DNA of 10,362 nucleotides from CAYJKB01 sp964370625 (GTDB lineage Bacteria > Bacillota > Clostridia > Oscillospirales > Butyricicoccaceae), in the NCBI GenBank assembly GCA_964370625.1, contig CAYJKB010000058.1, forward strand, positions 1 to 10,362, written 5' to 3'. The notes beneath the pieces were generated by a model. The model did not search any database, was not told the DNA's origin, and saw only the letters and a program-made list of their open reading frames with translations. A program made the translations under genes and the position numbers. Below are positions 1-6,133 of this stretch, piece by piece. Positions within the stretch are counted from its first letter, which is position 1. Every line of letters begins with the position of its first letter.

Positions 1-40
1 TCCCAAATATACAGCGGAGTAGTAAATAATCTTTAAACGT

Positions 41-490
41 TCATTCTCCTAAATCTTCAAACCCTAACATATTATTACTAGATAAACTCACATCTAAATA
101 ATCGTTACCGAGCGATAAATTCTTATTATTTTTAAAATAGAAAATATACTTATGACCCTCGAATATTTTTGTTTTTTTATCTAATAGCAATATGTTCTCT
201 ACACCATTTTCTTCTATAAATTTGCACTTTTTATATTTGCTAAAAGGTTTTTGGGTAAGGGAAGTGCAAACACCCGTATAAATGCAGTAGTCCCCTCTTA
301 TGATTATTCTATATGTTATAAATCCTTGTATGGTGCTTTGCAGAAATACTATAATTCCTAAATAAAGCAGTATTTTATCATCTGAAATCACAAAACCAAT
401 TACACTTAGAGCAAGGCAAGAAATTCCAATAACAAACGAAGTGTACAATCTTGTAATTAGAGCTTTTGGGAAGTCTTTTAATTTTGTCAT
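41..490 (-). CDS. Hypothetical two-helix membrane protein
   Basis: A 149-residue protein with two adjacent hydrophobic helices (about 16-36 and 39-62), forming a hairpin with both ends probably cytoplasmic (the N-terminus and the stretch after helix 2 are basic). A polar, beta-looking C-terminal domain follows (about 66-149, with YIFYFKNNKNLSLGND). Cysteines at 69, 75 and 89. Family not recognised. The ATG at 490 directly follows the TAA of the preceding gene; its ribosome binding site (GAGAGG, 10 nt upstream) is weak, so translation may depend on coupling. The TGA stop is at 41-43, and the last 40 nt of the window hold no supported gene. Confidence 0.68.
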   Translation of the reverse strand: MTKLKDFPKALITRLYTSFVIGISCLALSVIGFVISDDKILLYLGIIVFLQSTIQGFITYRIIIRGDYCIYTGVCTSLTQKPFSKYKKCKFIEENGVENILLLDKKTKIFEGHKYIFYFKNNKNLSLGNDYLDVSLSSNNMLGFEDLGE

Positions 491-1108
491 TTATGATATA
501 CCTCTCTCAAAAATTATATGTTGTCTTAAATATAGATTAGCAATCGCCAAAATTACTGGTTGATTGTGATTTTTAGGTTTATCGTGTCTTGACATTTCTA
601 TGCTCTCTATCGCTTCTACACTTGTCAAACTAGCTTGTTTCAAAAGACTCAAAACTTCTTTTTCTACTTCACTAAATGAGTCAACTAAAAATACTCTTTT
701 AGCAACTTTTATTGGTGTTTTTCTGAATAGAATTAGTTTTAAAAATGTTATGATTTTAATAATTTTACTGTCAGTAATAGGTATTATGTACAAAGATGAA
801 AATAAGTTATATAATGCGTCTTCGCTAGTAGTCCCAGAACCTTTAGATATAAGTCCTCGTATTTCAAGTCTTTTTAATGTGTCTTCTATGCTAATATGTG
901 TATTAAAATTTGTGTCATTACACTTCTTAGTATAAAGTTCTGATAATTCATCGAATTCAACTATTCGCCAGTTTAGTATGGTCCAGACAATCATTTCTTG
1001 CAAATTAACAGTAAGTTCTTTACCACCTACGCATATTACAGGGCAAGTAAGGTTGTTTATTTGCCCTTTAGTCTTAAATCTACCAACAGCAGTGTATAAT
1101 GTTTTCAT
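491..1108 (-). CDS. Hypothetical 205-residue protein, possible winged-helix regulator
   Basis: Not recognised as a named family. Residues about 35-92 have the rhythm of a winged helix: helices (LQEMIVWTILNW, FDELSELYTKK), then IEDTLKRLEIRGLISKGSG, which resembles a recognition helix and wing. Residues 100-140 are fairly hydrophobic (IIKIITFLKLILF) and could be a buried core or a membrane-associated helix. The C-terminal part (about 143-195) is helical. No signal peptide. ATG start with AAAGGAGG 8 nt upstream. It follows the sigma-factor gene by 55 nt, and its stop codon directly abuts the ATG of the membrane-protein gene, so the latter two are probably coupled. A DNA-binding role is an inference from helix pattern only. 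Confidence 0.68.
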   Translation of the reverse strand: MKTLYTAVGRFKTKGQINNLTCPVICVGGKELTVNLQEMIVWTILNWRIVEFDELSELYTKKCNDTNFNTHISIEDTLKRLEIRGLISKGSGTTSEDALYNLFSSLYIIPITDSKIIKIITFLKLILFRKTPIKVAKRVFLVDSFSEVEKEVLSLLKQASLTSVEAIESIEMSRHDKPKNHNQPVILAIANLYLRQHIIFERGIS

Positions 1109-1163
1109 TTGAAAATCCTCCTTTTATTTAATCTTTACGATTGCAGGTTAGGATTTACAACAA

Positions 1164-1727
1164 TTATTCTTGCACTAAGAGTTCCAAAATCACTTTATCT
1201 TTTTTAAGCTTAGACACTGCTCTAAAAATCCAAGCACCTATATGATTAGGTTTGACATTATAGATTTTAGCAATTTCATTTCCTGTATATCCTTTCATTT
1301 TGAGTTCTAACGCTTCAATACCTTTCAAAGTTATACCACCATATCTGCATTTAATATCGTTAAAAACGTTAGATACATCAATATTTTCTAAAATTTCATC
1401 ATAATTTTCAGTAGATATTAATTTGTCTTTAAGCGTAATACTTTCATCATTTGAAGGCTCGTCCAAAAGAAGTCTTTGCCACTTTTGTTTTGCTAGTATT
1501 TGACGACAATATGATATTAAGCCATTTTTTATAACCGAAGTCGCATAGCTCGAAAATTTTCCTTTACTCTCATCATACGTATTCGCTGCTTTGCAAAGAT
1601 GAATGCACCCTTCAGAATATAGGTCGTCATATTCAAATCCGAAAATATGTTCGTTTACTTGTATGTAATGGTGTATCGTCCAGTGGACTATGTTTAAATG
1701 TTCTTCTATTAATTTGTTTCTATTCAT
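1164..1727 (-). CDS. Sigma-70-like RNA polymerase sigma factor
   Basis: A 187-residue protein with sigma region 2 at about residues 6-80 (FEYDDLYSEGCIHLCKAANT, then GKFSSYATSVIKNGL, the typical GxF-xxYA pattern). A short acidic linker follows, then a region 4-like helix-turn-helix at about 135-178 (MKGYTGNEIAKIYNVKPNHI). Its product should direct RNA polymerase to a small set of promoters, or act as a phage/element-type regulator. I choose the ATG at 1727 over a GTG at 1736, because AAGGAAGG (1736-1743) sits 8 nt before the ATG and would overlap the GTG. Region 4 departs from the usual pattern, so promoter recognition may be atypical. Targets are not visible. Confidence 0.85.
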   Translation of the reverse strand: MNRNKLIEEHLNIVHWTIHHYIQVNEHIFGFEYDDLYSEGCIHLCKAANTYDESKGKFSSYATSVIKNGLISYCRQILAKQKWQRLLLDEPSNDESITLKDKLISTENYDEILENIDVSNVFNDIKCRYGGITLKGIEALELKMKGYTGNEIAKIYNVKPNHIGAWIFRAVSKLKKDKVILELLVQE

Positions 1728-1735
1728 ATAATTCA

Positions 1736-1743
1736 CCTTCCTT
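1736..1743 (-). promoter_or_regulatory. Ribosome binding site deciding the sigma-factor start
   Basis: AAGGAAGG overlaps the TAA stop of the zinc-finger gene and lies 8 nt before ATG 1725-1727. The upstream GTG (1734-1736) is directly at its 3' edge, too close to be used. Confidence 0.7.
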
Positions 1744-2143
1744 ATGCTACTATTTTCATATTAACAGCGACTTTTTCACATTCTTTAATGAGTTCATCAC
1801 ACATATATTTCGAAAACAACCCAATATGTGCCTGTTCTTCACTTAGGTTAAACTTAGCTTGCATCCACTTGTATGCCTGCCATTTTTTCATTTTTCCAGT
1901 TCCCCATAGCGTATTAAAAGCTTTATGAGCCATAATTCTTTTGTGTCGCAACTGTCCGTTTGCAAGTGTACCCATAGGTTTGTTATTATGCTTATGCACA
2001 CCGACATAAGAGTCACAACTTGGGTATCTGCTACACACATAAAGACTTATATTAGGTATAGCCTTTTCTTTATGTACAACAGATGACGGTCTAATTGTCG
2101 CCTGAGCCCCACAATAAGGGCATTTTACGATATTCTTTTTCAT
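1742..2143 (-). CDS. Zinc-finger-containing protein (DUF3268-like)
   Basis: A 133-residue protein with an N-terminal zinc ribbon: CPYC at 8-11 and C-x5-C at 37-43 (VCSRYPSCDSYVGVH). Then come a conserved-looking linker (NNKPMGTLANGQLRHKRI) and a helical C-terminus with HKAFNTLW and EEAHIG-like (SEEQAHIGLF) motifs. This order is that of the DUF3268 zinc-finger proteins as I know them, which occur widely in Bacillota genomes and mobile elements; their role is undefined, presumably nucleic-acid binding. ATG start with GGAGG 4 nt upstream. The sigma-like gene follows after 14 nt and its ribosome binding site overlaps this gene's stop codon, so the two are likely co-translated. Confidence 0.85.
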   Translation of the reverse strand: MKKNIVKCPYCGAQATIRPSSVVHKEKAIPNISLYVCSRYPSCDSYVGVHKHNNKPMGTLANGQLRHKRIMAHKAFNTLWGTGKMKKWQAYKWMQAKFNLSEEQAHIGLFSKYMCDELIKECEKVAVNMKIVA

Positions 2144-2198
2144 AGTGCCTCCAATACTTCTTTAATACACGTTTAATGCGTATAAAGAGTTAAAATTT

Positions 2199-2516
2199 TT
2201 ATTTGAGCTGAAACAGCTCGCATTTTTTCGGATTAGTTATATTCCATTTAATCCAAAGGTCATAGATATTTTTAAAAGCTATCGTTGATAAACTACTTTC
2301 AATTTCATTTGTGTCTATACTTTCAAAAGTGCATTTTTCAAAGTCATTTACATCAAAAATTATAGGTGTTCCGTCAAAATTTGCGATAAATAAGAAATTT
2401 TTACTGCAATCTTTTATATTGCAATCAACATTTTCACATTTAATTAAAACAGCATTTCTATAATTTCCTTTAGTTGCTTTTAAAAATTCATATAACTTAT
2501 TGTTTTGAGATTTCAT
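2199..2516 (-). CDS. Hypothetical 105-residue cysteine-containing protein
   Basis: I do not recognise this protein. It is 105 residues, soluble by appearance (no signal peptide or membrane helix), with five cysteines: three evenly spaced (27, 32, 37; C-x4-C-x4-C) and two others (62, 99). That spacing might bind a metal but is not a standard zinc motif. The middle (FLFIANFDGTPIIFDVNDFEKC) reads like beta strands and the C-terminal third is helical with two Trp. ATG start with AGGAG 5 nt upstream, so translation initiation should be strong. It is the first gene after the Tad terminator and the duplicated repeat, and 55 nt ahead of the zinc-finger gene, so it probably heads the accessory transcript. 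Confidence 0.72.
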   Translation of the reverse strand: MKSQNNKLYEFLKATKGNYRNAVLIKCENVDCNIKDCSKNFLFIANFDGTPIIFDVNDFEKCTFESIDTNEIESSLSTIAFKNIYDLWIKWNITNPKKCELFQLK

Positions 2517-2529
2517 TTTTTCTCCTCAC

Positions 2530-2562
2530 TTATATTATTGTACATTTGTAAAACTTCGATTT
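2530..2562 (-). repeat. 33-bp direct repeat, copy next to the 105-residue gene
   Basis: This copy ends 13 nt before the ATG of the 105-residue gene. The single base that differs from the other copy improves a candidate -10 element here (TACAAA rather than TTCAAA on the minus strand). The sequence before it contains a good -35-like TTGACT, which the other copy lacks at the matching place. Confidence 0.9.
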
Positions 2563-2574
2563 AAGTTCAGTCAA
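2545..2574 (-). promoter_or_regulatory. Candidate sigma-A-type promoter for the accessory gene set
   Basis: On the minus strand, TTGACT (2569-2574, 5 of 6 to consensus) is followed after 18 nt by TACAAA (2545-2550, 4 of 6). Transcription would begin near 2537, giving a leader of about 20 nt that includes the AGGAG site (2522-2526) of the 105-residue gene. The -10 lies inside a repeat copy. It stands between a strong terminator and a run of co-directional genes, which is where a promoter is needed. Confidence 0.42.
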
Positions 2575-2586
2575 AAAGCTTCTCAT

Positions 2587-2619
2587 TTATATTATTGTAC
2601 ATTTGAAAAACTTCGATTT
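2587..2619 (-). repeat. 33-bp direct repeat, copy distal to the 105-residue gene
   Basis: This copy matches 2530-2562 at 32 of 33 positions; the one difference is at 2606 versus 2549 (A versus T on the plus strand). The copies are in the same orientation with a 57-bp period. It sits just after the Tad terminator. The core TGTACA (in both copies) is a 6-bp palindrome, which could suit a dimeric regulator. Confidence 0.9.
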
Positions 2620-2623
2620 TTAA

Positions 2624-2666
2624 CAAAAATAAAAGCCTAGAAACATCGTTAAAATGCTTCTAGGCC
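2624..2666 (-). terminator. Rho-independent terminator ending the Tad operon
   Basis: In the minus-strand transcript an 8-bp GC-containing stem (2635-2642 with 2658-2665, GCCTAGAA/TTCTAGGC) is extended by three more pairs past one mismatch. It is followed by a T-rich run (TTTTATTTTTGTT). It lies a few nt after the TAA of the pilin-like gene, and no gene on the other strand would use it. Confidence 0.87.
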
Positions 2667-2672
2667 TTGTTT

Positions 2673-2894
2673 TTACTTAAATAAATCTTCGATTTCTGTT
2701 GTAATTCTTGGAATTACGGTATTATCAAAAATTCCTGTAAGTGCAAGTAGTAAAGATGCTCCTAAAACTACTGCTATGATGATTTTTACAGCGTCTGATA
2801 TGTAAAAATCACCACGTTCATTGCTAAGTGCAAGTTGTGTTTTTAAGGCGATGCTCGCCATCTTTTGTTTTGCTTTTGAAAGTATTCTTTTCAC
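2673..2894 (-). CDS. Small pilin-like membrane protein (candidate Flp-type major pilin)
   Basis: A 73-residue protein: a basic amphipathic N-terminus (residues 1-25, many Lys), then RGDFYISDAVK, one hydrophobic helix (about 36-56, IIIAVVLGASLLLALTGIF) and a short polar tail with acidic residues. This layout matches Flp/Tad prepilins (leader ending in Gly, then the assembly helix), and the gene closes the Tad run. It also resembles, from memory, the clostridial DUF6133 family. If cleavage follows Gly28, the acidic residue is Asp34 at +6 rather than Glu at +5 of the classical G/XXXXEY motif, so the site is atypical. The start is GTG at 2894, with CGGAGG (2905-2910) 10 nt upstream; no better start exists nearby. 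A strong terminator follows directly. The pilin role is an inference from form and context. Confidence 0.8.
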   Translation of the reverse strand: MKRILSKAKQKMASIALKTQLALSNERGDFYISDAVKIIIAVVLGASLLLALTGIFDNTVIPRITTEIEDLFK

Positions 2895-2904
2895 TAATTT
2901 AAAA

Positions 2905-2910
2905 CCTCCG
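2905..2910 (-). promoter_or_regulatory. Ribosome binding site for the GTG start of the pilin-like gene
   Basis: CGGAGG lies 10 nt before GTG (2892-2894), slightly longer spacing than for neighbouring genes. No ATG is available in frame until residue 12, so this site decides the start. Confidence 0.6.
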
Positions 2911-2980
2911 ATTAATTTTGTTTTTCTAAAACTTTGATTGTATACCTTTGTTTATCACCCCCTTAAAATGATGGTTTAAG

Positions 2981-3859
2981 CTATCCGAAAAATGAACCGA
3001 TAGAGCCTAAGACTTCGCTTGATAAAACCACTAGATATATTAAAACAATACAAAATAGCATCATCATAGAGTATTTTTGTATTTGTTTTGGTCTTTTAGA
3101 CGCTTCTTTTTTCAGATTACTATGTTCGATTTGCCTCATATCAAAGCAAATAATTTTAAAATACATTCTCTGGTCATCACCACGCAAAGAACCTATAAGT
3201 CCACGAACTACATCAGATAAAAGTGTACTTGAAACTCTACTTTCAAAATTTAGTAAGGCTCGTTCGTAGTTTCCAGTTTTCATATCAGCGATAGTTTTAT
3301 CAAGTTCAGCACCAAAATCTCTACCAGCTACTCGTCTATATGAACTTAAAATTTTGAGAACATCTCTATCATTTTCTAGGTTTTGAGATATAGTTAGTGC
3401 AAATCTCGGAATTTCAAATTCAAGTAGTTTCTTGCGTTTTTTTACAAAGTCAAAAACCTTGTAATATGTGGCAAACCACATTGTTACAGCTACCGCAATA
3501 ACAACAGGGAAGAAGATAGGTAAAACAAATATTATAGGTAGCGCTAATATGCAAATCAAAACAGATGTAATATACGCCTTTAACGTATAAACTTCTGGAC
3601 TTATTGACATATTTGCTACTTCAAGTGCAGATTTTAGTTTCGATTTCTTAATTTTATCGAGCTTTACAAACGGAGCTACCCTATTTGCTAATTTTGTTAT
3701 ATAAACATCTAACAATTCATCATTTGTATTGCCATATCTTTTACGAACAAGCAACATCATCTTTGATGTTCTACTTGTAGGAACAGATGAAAATGCACAA
3801 ATAAAATTATATATTGCAAAACCAATTAGGATACACGCAATGTAAGTTAGCATTATCAT
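2981..3859 (-). CDS. tadC: TadC-like T2SF inner-membrane platform protein
   Basis: A 292-residue membrane protein, the second T2SF-domain protein of the locus. An N-terminal helix lies at about 4-24, a long hydrophobic region at about 93-131 (two helices), a T2SF domain at about 145-255 (EFEIPRFALTISQNLEND; TLLSDVVRGLIGSLRGDD), and a C-terminal helix at about 265-285. It is expected to pair with TadB. The ATG at 3859 is preferred over the ATG two codons later: it overlaps the tadB stop as ATGA, and GGAGG is 9 nt upstream, inside the tadB codons. The reading Gly-Gly-Glu-Phe-Arg at the end of tadB is thus partly dictated by this ribosome binding site. The pilin-like gene follows after 86 nt. 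Confidence 0.88.
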   Translation of the reverse strand: MIMLTYIACILIGFAIYNFICAFSSVPTSRTSKMMLLVRKRYGNTNDELLDVYITKLANRVAPFVKLDKIKKSKLKSALEVANMSISPEVYTLKAYITSVLICILALPIIFVLPIFFPVVIAVAVTMWFATYYKVFDFVKKRKKLLEFEIPRFALTISQNLENDRDVLKILSSYRRVAGRDFGAELDKTIADMKTGNYERALLNFESRVSSTLLSDVVRGLIGSLRGDDQRMYFKIICFDMRQIEHSNLKKEASKRPKQIQKYSMMMLFCIVLIYLVVLSSEVLGSIGSFFG

Positions 3860-4776
3860 CTAAACTCACCTCCGTACTCGATAGGCTTTGAAAGCTTCAT
3901 AATTTTTGAAACCGCAAATAATATTATTGCACCACAAATAGCTAGCGTTATTTTGCCAGGAGTAGAATAAATAAGTGTATTAAACCAATCTATGTTCAAA
4001 AAATATAGTAAAGGAATATTTGAAACTACTAATAGCACCATAGTTATAGCTTCACGTCTAGGTCCTTGCATAATAGCGTCAAGTTCGGCTTGTATTACTC
4101 TAACATCAGAAAATTTTTGCGTTATAGTCGGTAATGTATGTTTCATACTTCTATCAGATTGACACTGGATTAAAATATCACACCATTCGTGAAAAACTCT
4201 ATTTCTAATCTTCATTTTCATTCTGTTAATAGTTCCAACTGTATTTGCATTAATCATTTCAGATTCAAAAATAAAATCTTCGAATATGCTCTTTATTGGC
4301 TCATTTATTGATGACAAATTTTCTTTAATTGAGCGTAAAATATCTTCAGTTCTAAGATAAGAAGTTGTGATAAGTGAAACAGACATTTCAAGTTCTTCGT
4401 TTAAATGCTTCTTATATGTTACTTGTGTACTTCTTAAATACCAAATTGGAATAAAAGAAAATCCCAGCCCTAAAATTGGGACTAGGAATACATTATTTAT
4501 AAGCAAAGCTAAAATAGCACCCACTGCAAATAATATAAGCGACGCTTGTCTTACAGTGTCATACAGATTTTCTCTGCCTGTATCTTTTAAAATTTGTCTT
4601 GTTTCAAATTCACGACTAAAAAATCTTTTTGTAGGAATACCAAGAACAGCATTCAAGTCATCACTTAAATTGGTGTCATTCGTTGTTTTAATAATGAAAT
4701 CATTAAATTTTACACCAAAAACAGAAAATAAACCCATACAAATTAAAAGAAAGCAAATTATATATACCCAGTTCAT
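3856..4776 (-). CDS. tadB: TadB-like T2SF inner-membrane platform protein
   Basis: A 306-residue membrane protein of the type II secretion F (GspF/TadB) kind. Hydrophobic segments lie at about 4-21, 78-113 (probably two helices), 243-262 and 275-293. The cytoplasmic T2SF domain lies between the paired helix regions (about 120-240), with the helical pattern typical of TadB (LNEELEMSVSLITTSYLR, then REAITMV). With TadC it should form the membrane platform on which CpaF acts. ATG at 4776 overlaps the cpaF stop as ATGA, with AAAGGAGG 7 nt upstream. Its own stop overlaps the tadC start in the same way. It is near typical length for the family. Which of the two T2SF genes is TadB follows from order and form. 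Confidence 0.9.
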   Translation of the reverse strand: MNWVYIICFLLICMGLFSVFGVKFNDFIIKTTNDTNLSDDLNAVLGIPTKRFFSREFETRQILKDTGRENLYDTVRQASLILFAVGAILALLINNVFLVPILGLGFSFIPIWYLRSTQVTYKKHLNEELEMSVSLITTSYLRTEDILRSIKENLSSINEPIKSIFEDFIFESEMINANTVGTINRMKMKIRNRVFHEWCDILIQCQSDRSMKHTLPTITQKFSDVRVIQAELDAIMQGPRREAITMVLLVVSNIPLLYFLNIDWFNTLIYSTPGKITLAICGAIILFAVSKIMKLSKPIEYGGEFR

Positions 4777-6131
4777 CTAGTGTCCTCCTTTAGAAATTTT
4801 GCAAGTTCTTTTGTGGGTATTCCATTATCTAAAAACCTATTTTTTAGAGCATCTGACATTCCAGAAACTTTTTTATGAGCACCATCTATGAAAGTTTTGC
4901 CATCTTTTTGCACTGCATTATCAAACACTTCATATTTGTAAAGCGAACGATAAATAAGTTTTCCCCCTGTGAAATCTTCACCCTCGATAATCTCCATTAT
5001 CTTGCGACTTCTATCTTCAAGCTGTTTTGTAAATATTACAATAGGATACGCTTCAACCATAATTTGCATTAATATACTATCGTCCATATTGTATTTTCTT
5101 TTTGCAAGTGTCATCATTCTTCTGTAAGTTGCAACAGAGCTATTTGAGTGAATTGTAGTGCAAACCGTGTGTCCCGTCCTGGAACTTTCAGCAGCAGCCA
5201 AACTTTCGGCAGCCGAACGCATTTCTCCTATACCGATAACATCAGGGTGTTTTCTTAAAACTCTTTCAAGTAAAAAGTCTTGATTTATGTTCATAGATGG
5301 ATTTTCGTGTGGTCTTGTTAGTAAATGCACTACTGAATTTAAAATATTTCCGTTTTCGTCACGCTTAATTAAATCAAACTCTCTAGAGCCTTCTTCAATA
5401 GTGATAAGTCGTCGATTGTTTGCAACTTGAGATAATAACCAAGCCATTACAGTGGTTTTTCCAGAACCAGTAGAGCCTGCAATACAAACCGACACACCAT
5501 ATTTTATGCAAGCAGTTAAAAAATCTAGCATTTCATCTGTCGCAGAACCAGAATCTAGCAATTTTTGCTTTGAAACCGTACTTTGGTTTACTATACGAAT
5601 ACTTGCATTTAAGCCAACATCAGCGTCTACAATAGGGCTTTTATCAACCGAAATACGAATATTTTTATCTAAAAACCCGACTATTGACGGCATTGTATCA
5701 TCAATTACCATACCACAAGCATTAAGCATTCTTCGAACTACGTCAATAGCGTGTTGTGGTGATGAAAACTTATCTGGTATTTTCTCACTTCTACCATTAT
5801 TCATAATAACTTCGATATCGTTATATGCATTGATATTAACTTCTTCAACATTTTCTTTATATATCCACTTTTTAAGAAAACTAAACCCAGCCATATCATC
5901 ATAGAGTTTTTGTGAAAGTTCAGTTGTGTTCATTCCGTCAAGTGCATATTTTCGTTTGACTAAATATGATACTATAAGCTCTCTTAATTTCTCACCAGCA
6001 TTTTCGACTTCGGCTGAAATTGACTTTGAATGGTTTTCAGAAAAATATCTTTGCACATCTTCAAGAATATTTTCATAAGTAACTCCTTCAGTTGCTATTG
6101 AAGTGAAAAATATATCGTTTAATTTATCCAA
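4773..6131 (-). CDS. cpaF: CpaF/TadA-type secretion motor ATPase (VirB11/PulE superfamily)
   Basis: A 452-residue cytoplasmic hexameric ATPase expected to power pilin assembly through TadB/TadC. Motifs in order: Walker A GSTGSGKT (219-226); an Asp/Glu-box-like ITIEEGSREFDL (243-254); Walker B with the catalytic Glu in IGEMR (301-305); and a His-box GHTVCTTIHSN (320-330). The N-terminal domain (about 70-200) has the usual CpaF pattern, including EEVNINAYNDIEV. Length fits the family. The start is TTG at 6131: AAAGGAAG (6141-6148) is 9 nt upstream, and an in-frame TGA at 6138-6140 rules out anything earlier apart from the non-standard codons between. The next ATG in frame would lose 66 residues. 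Its TGA stop overlaps the tadB start (ATGA). Confidence 0.95.
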   Translation of the reverse strand: MDKLNDIFFTSIATEGVTYENILEDVQRYFSENHSKSISAEVENAGEKLRELIVSYLVKRKYALDGMNTTELSQKLYDDMAGFSFLKKWIYKENVEEVNINAYNDIEVIMNNGRSEKIPDKFSSPQHAIDVVRRMLNACGMVIDDTMPSIVGFLDKNIRISVDKSPIVDADVGLNASIRIVNQSTVSKQKLLDSGSATDEMLDFLTACIKYGVSVCIAGSTGSGKTTVMAWLLSQVANNRRLITIEEGSREFDLIKRDENGNILNSVVHLLTRPHENPSMNINQDFLLERVLRKHPDVIGIGEMRSAAESLAAAESSRTGHTVCTTIHSNSSVATYRRMMTLAKRKYNMDDSILMQIMVEAYPIVIFTKQLEDRSRKIMEIIEGEDFTGGKLIYRSLYKYEVFDNAVQKDGKTFIDGAHKKVSGMSDALKNRFLDNGIPTKELAKFLKEDTR

Positions 6132-6133
6132 AA

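Noticed and set aside
1..40. Possible start of a next gene beyond the two-helix membrane protein
   Set aside because: One frame reads plausibly (ERLKIIYYSAVYLG) after an AGGAG, but it has no ATG or GTG, its only TTG is at the very edge, and the ATG overlapping the previous stop closes after three codons. The edge is too near to decide.
2144..2198. Promoter upstream of the zinc-finger gene
   Set aside because: The gap holds a loose inverted pattern (CTTTATACGC with GTGTATTAAAG) and a TATTAA, but no convincing -35/-10 pair; readthrough from the 105-residue gene is simpler.
2205..2219. Hairpin GAGCTG-AAA-CAGCTC followed by a T run on the plus strand
   Set aside because: It resembles a plus-strand terminator, but no plus-strand gene exists to be ended. 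The bases encode the last residues of the 105-residue protein, and on the minus strand the hairpin is followed by A-rich sequence, not a T run.
2937..2967. Promoter just upstream of the pilin-like gene
   Set aside because: TATACA is a fair -10, but the box 17 nt upstream (TTTAAG) matches a -35 poorly. I mention the possibility in findings but do not call it.
5452..5904. Plus-strand open frame of about 150 codons inside cpaF
   Set aside because: It lies wholly antisense to a gene with clear ATPase motifs, shows no family features, and is explained by codon bias on the other strand. The same applies to the plus-strand frames at 600-935, 4367-4780, 6103-6396, 6690-6983 and 8483-8779.
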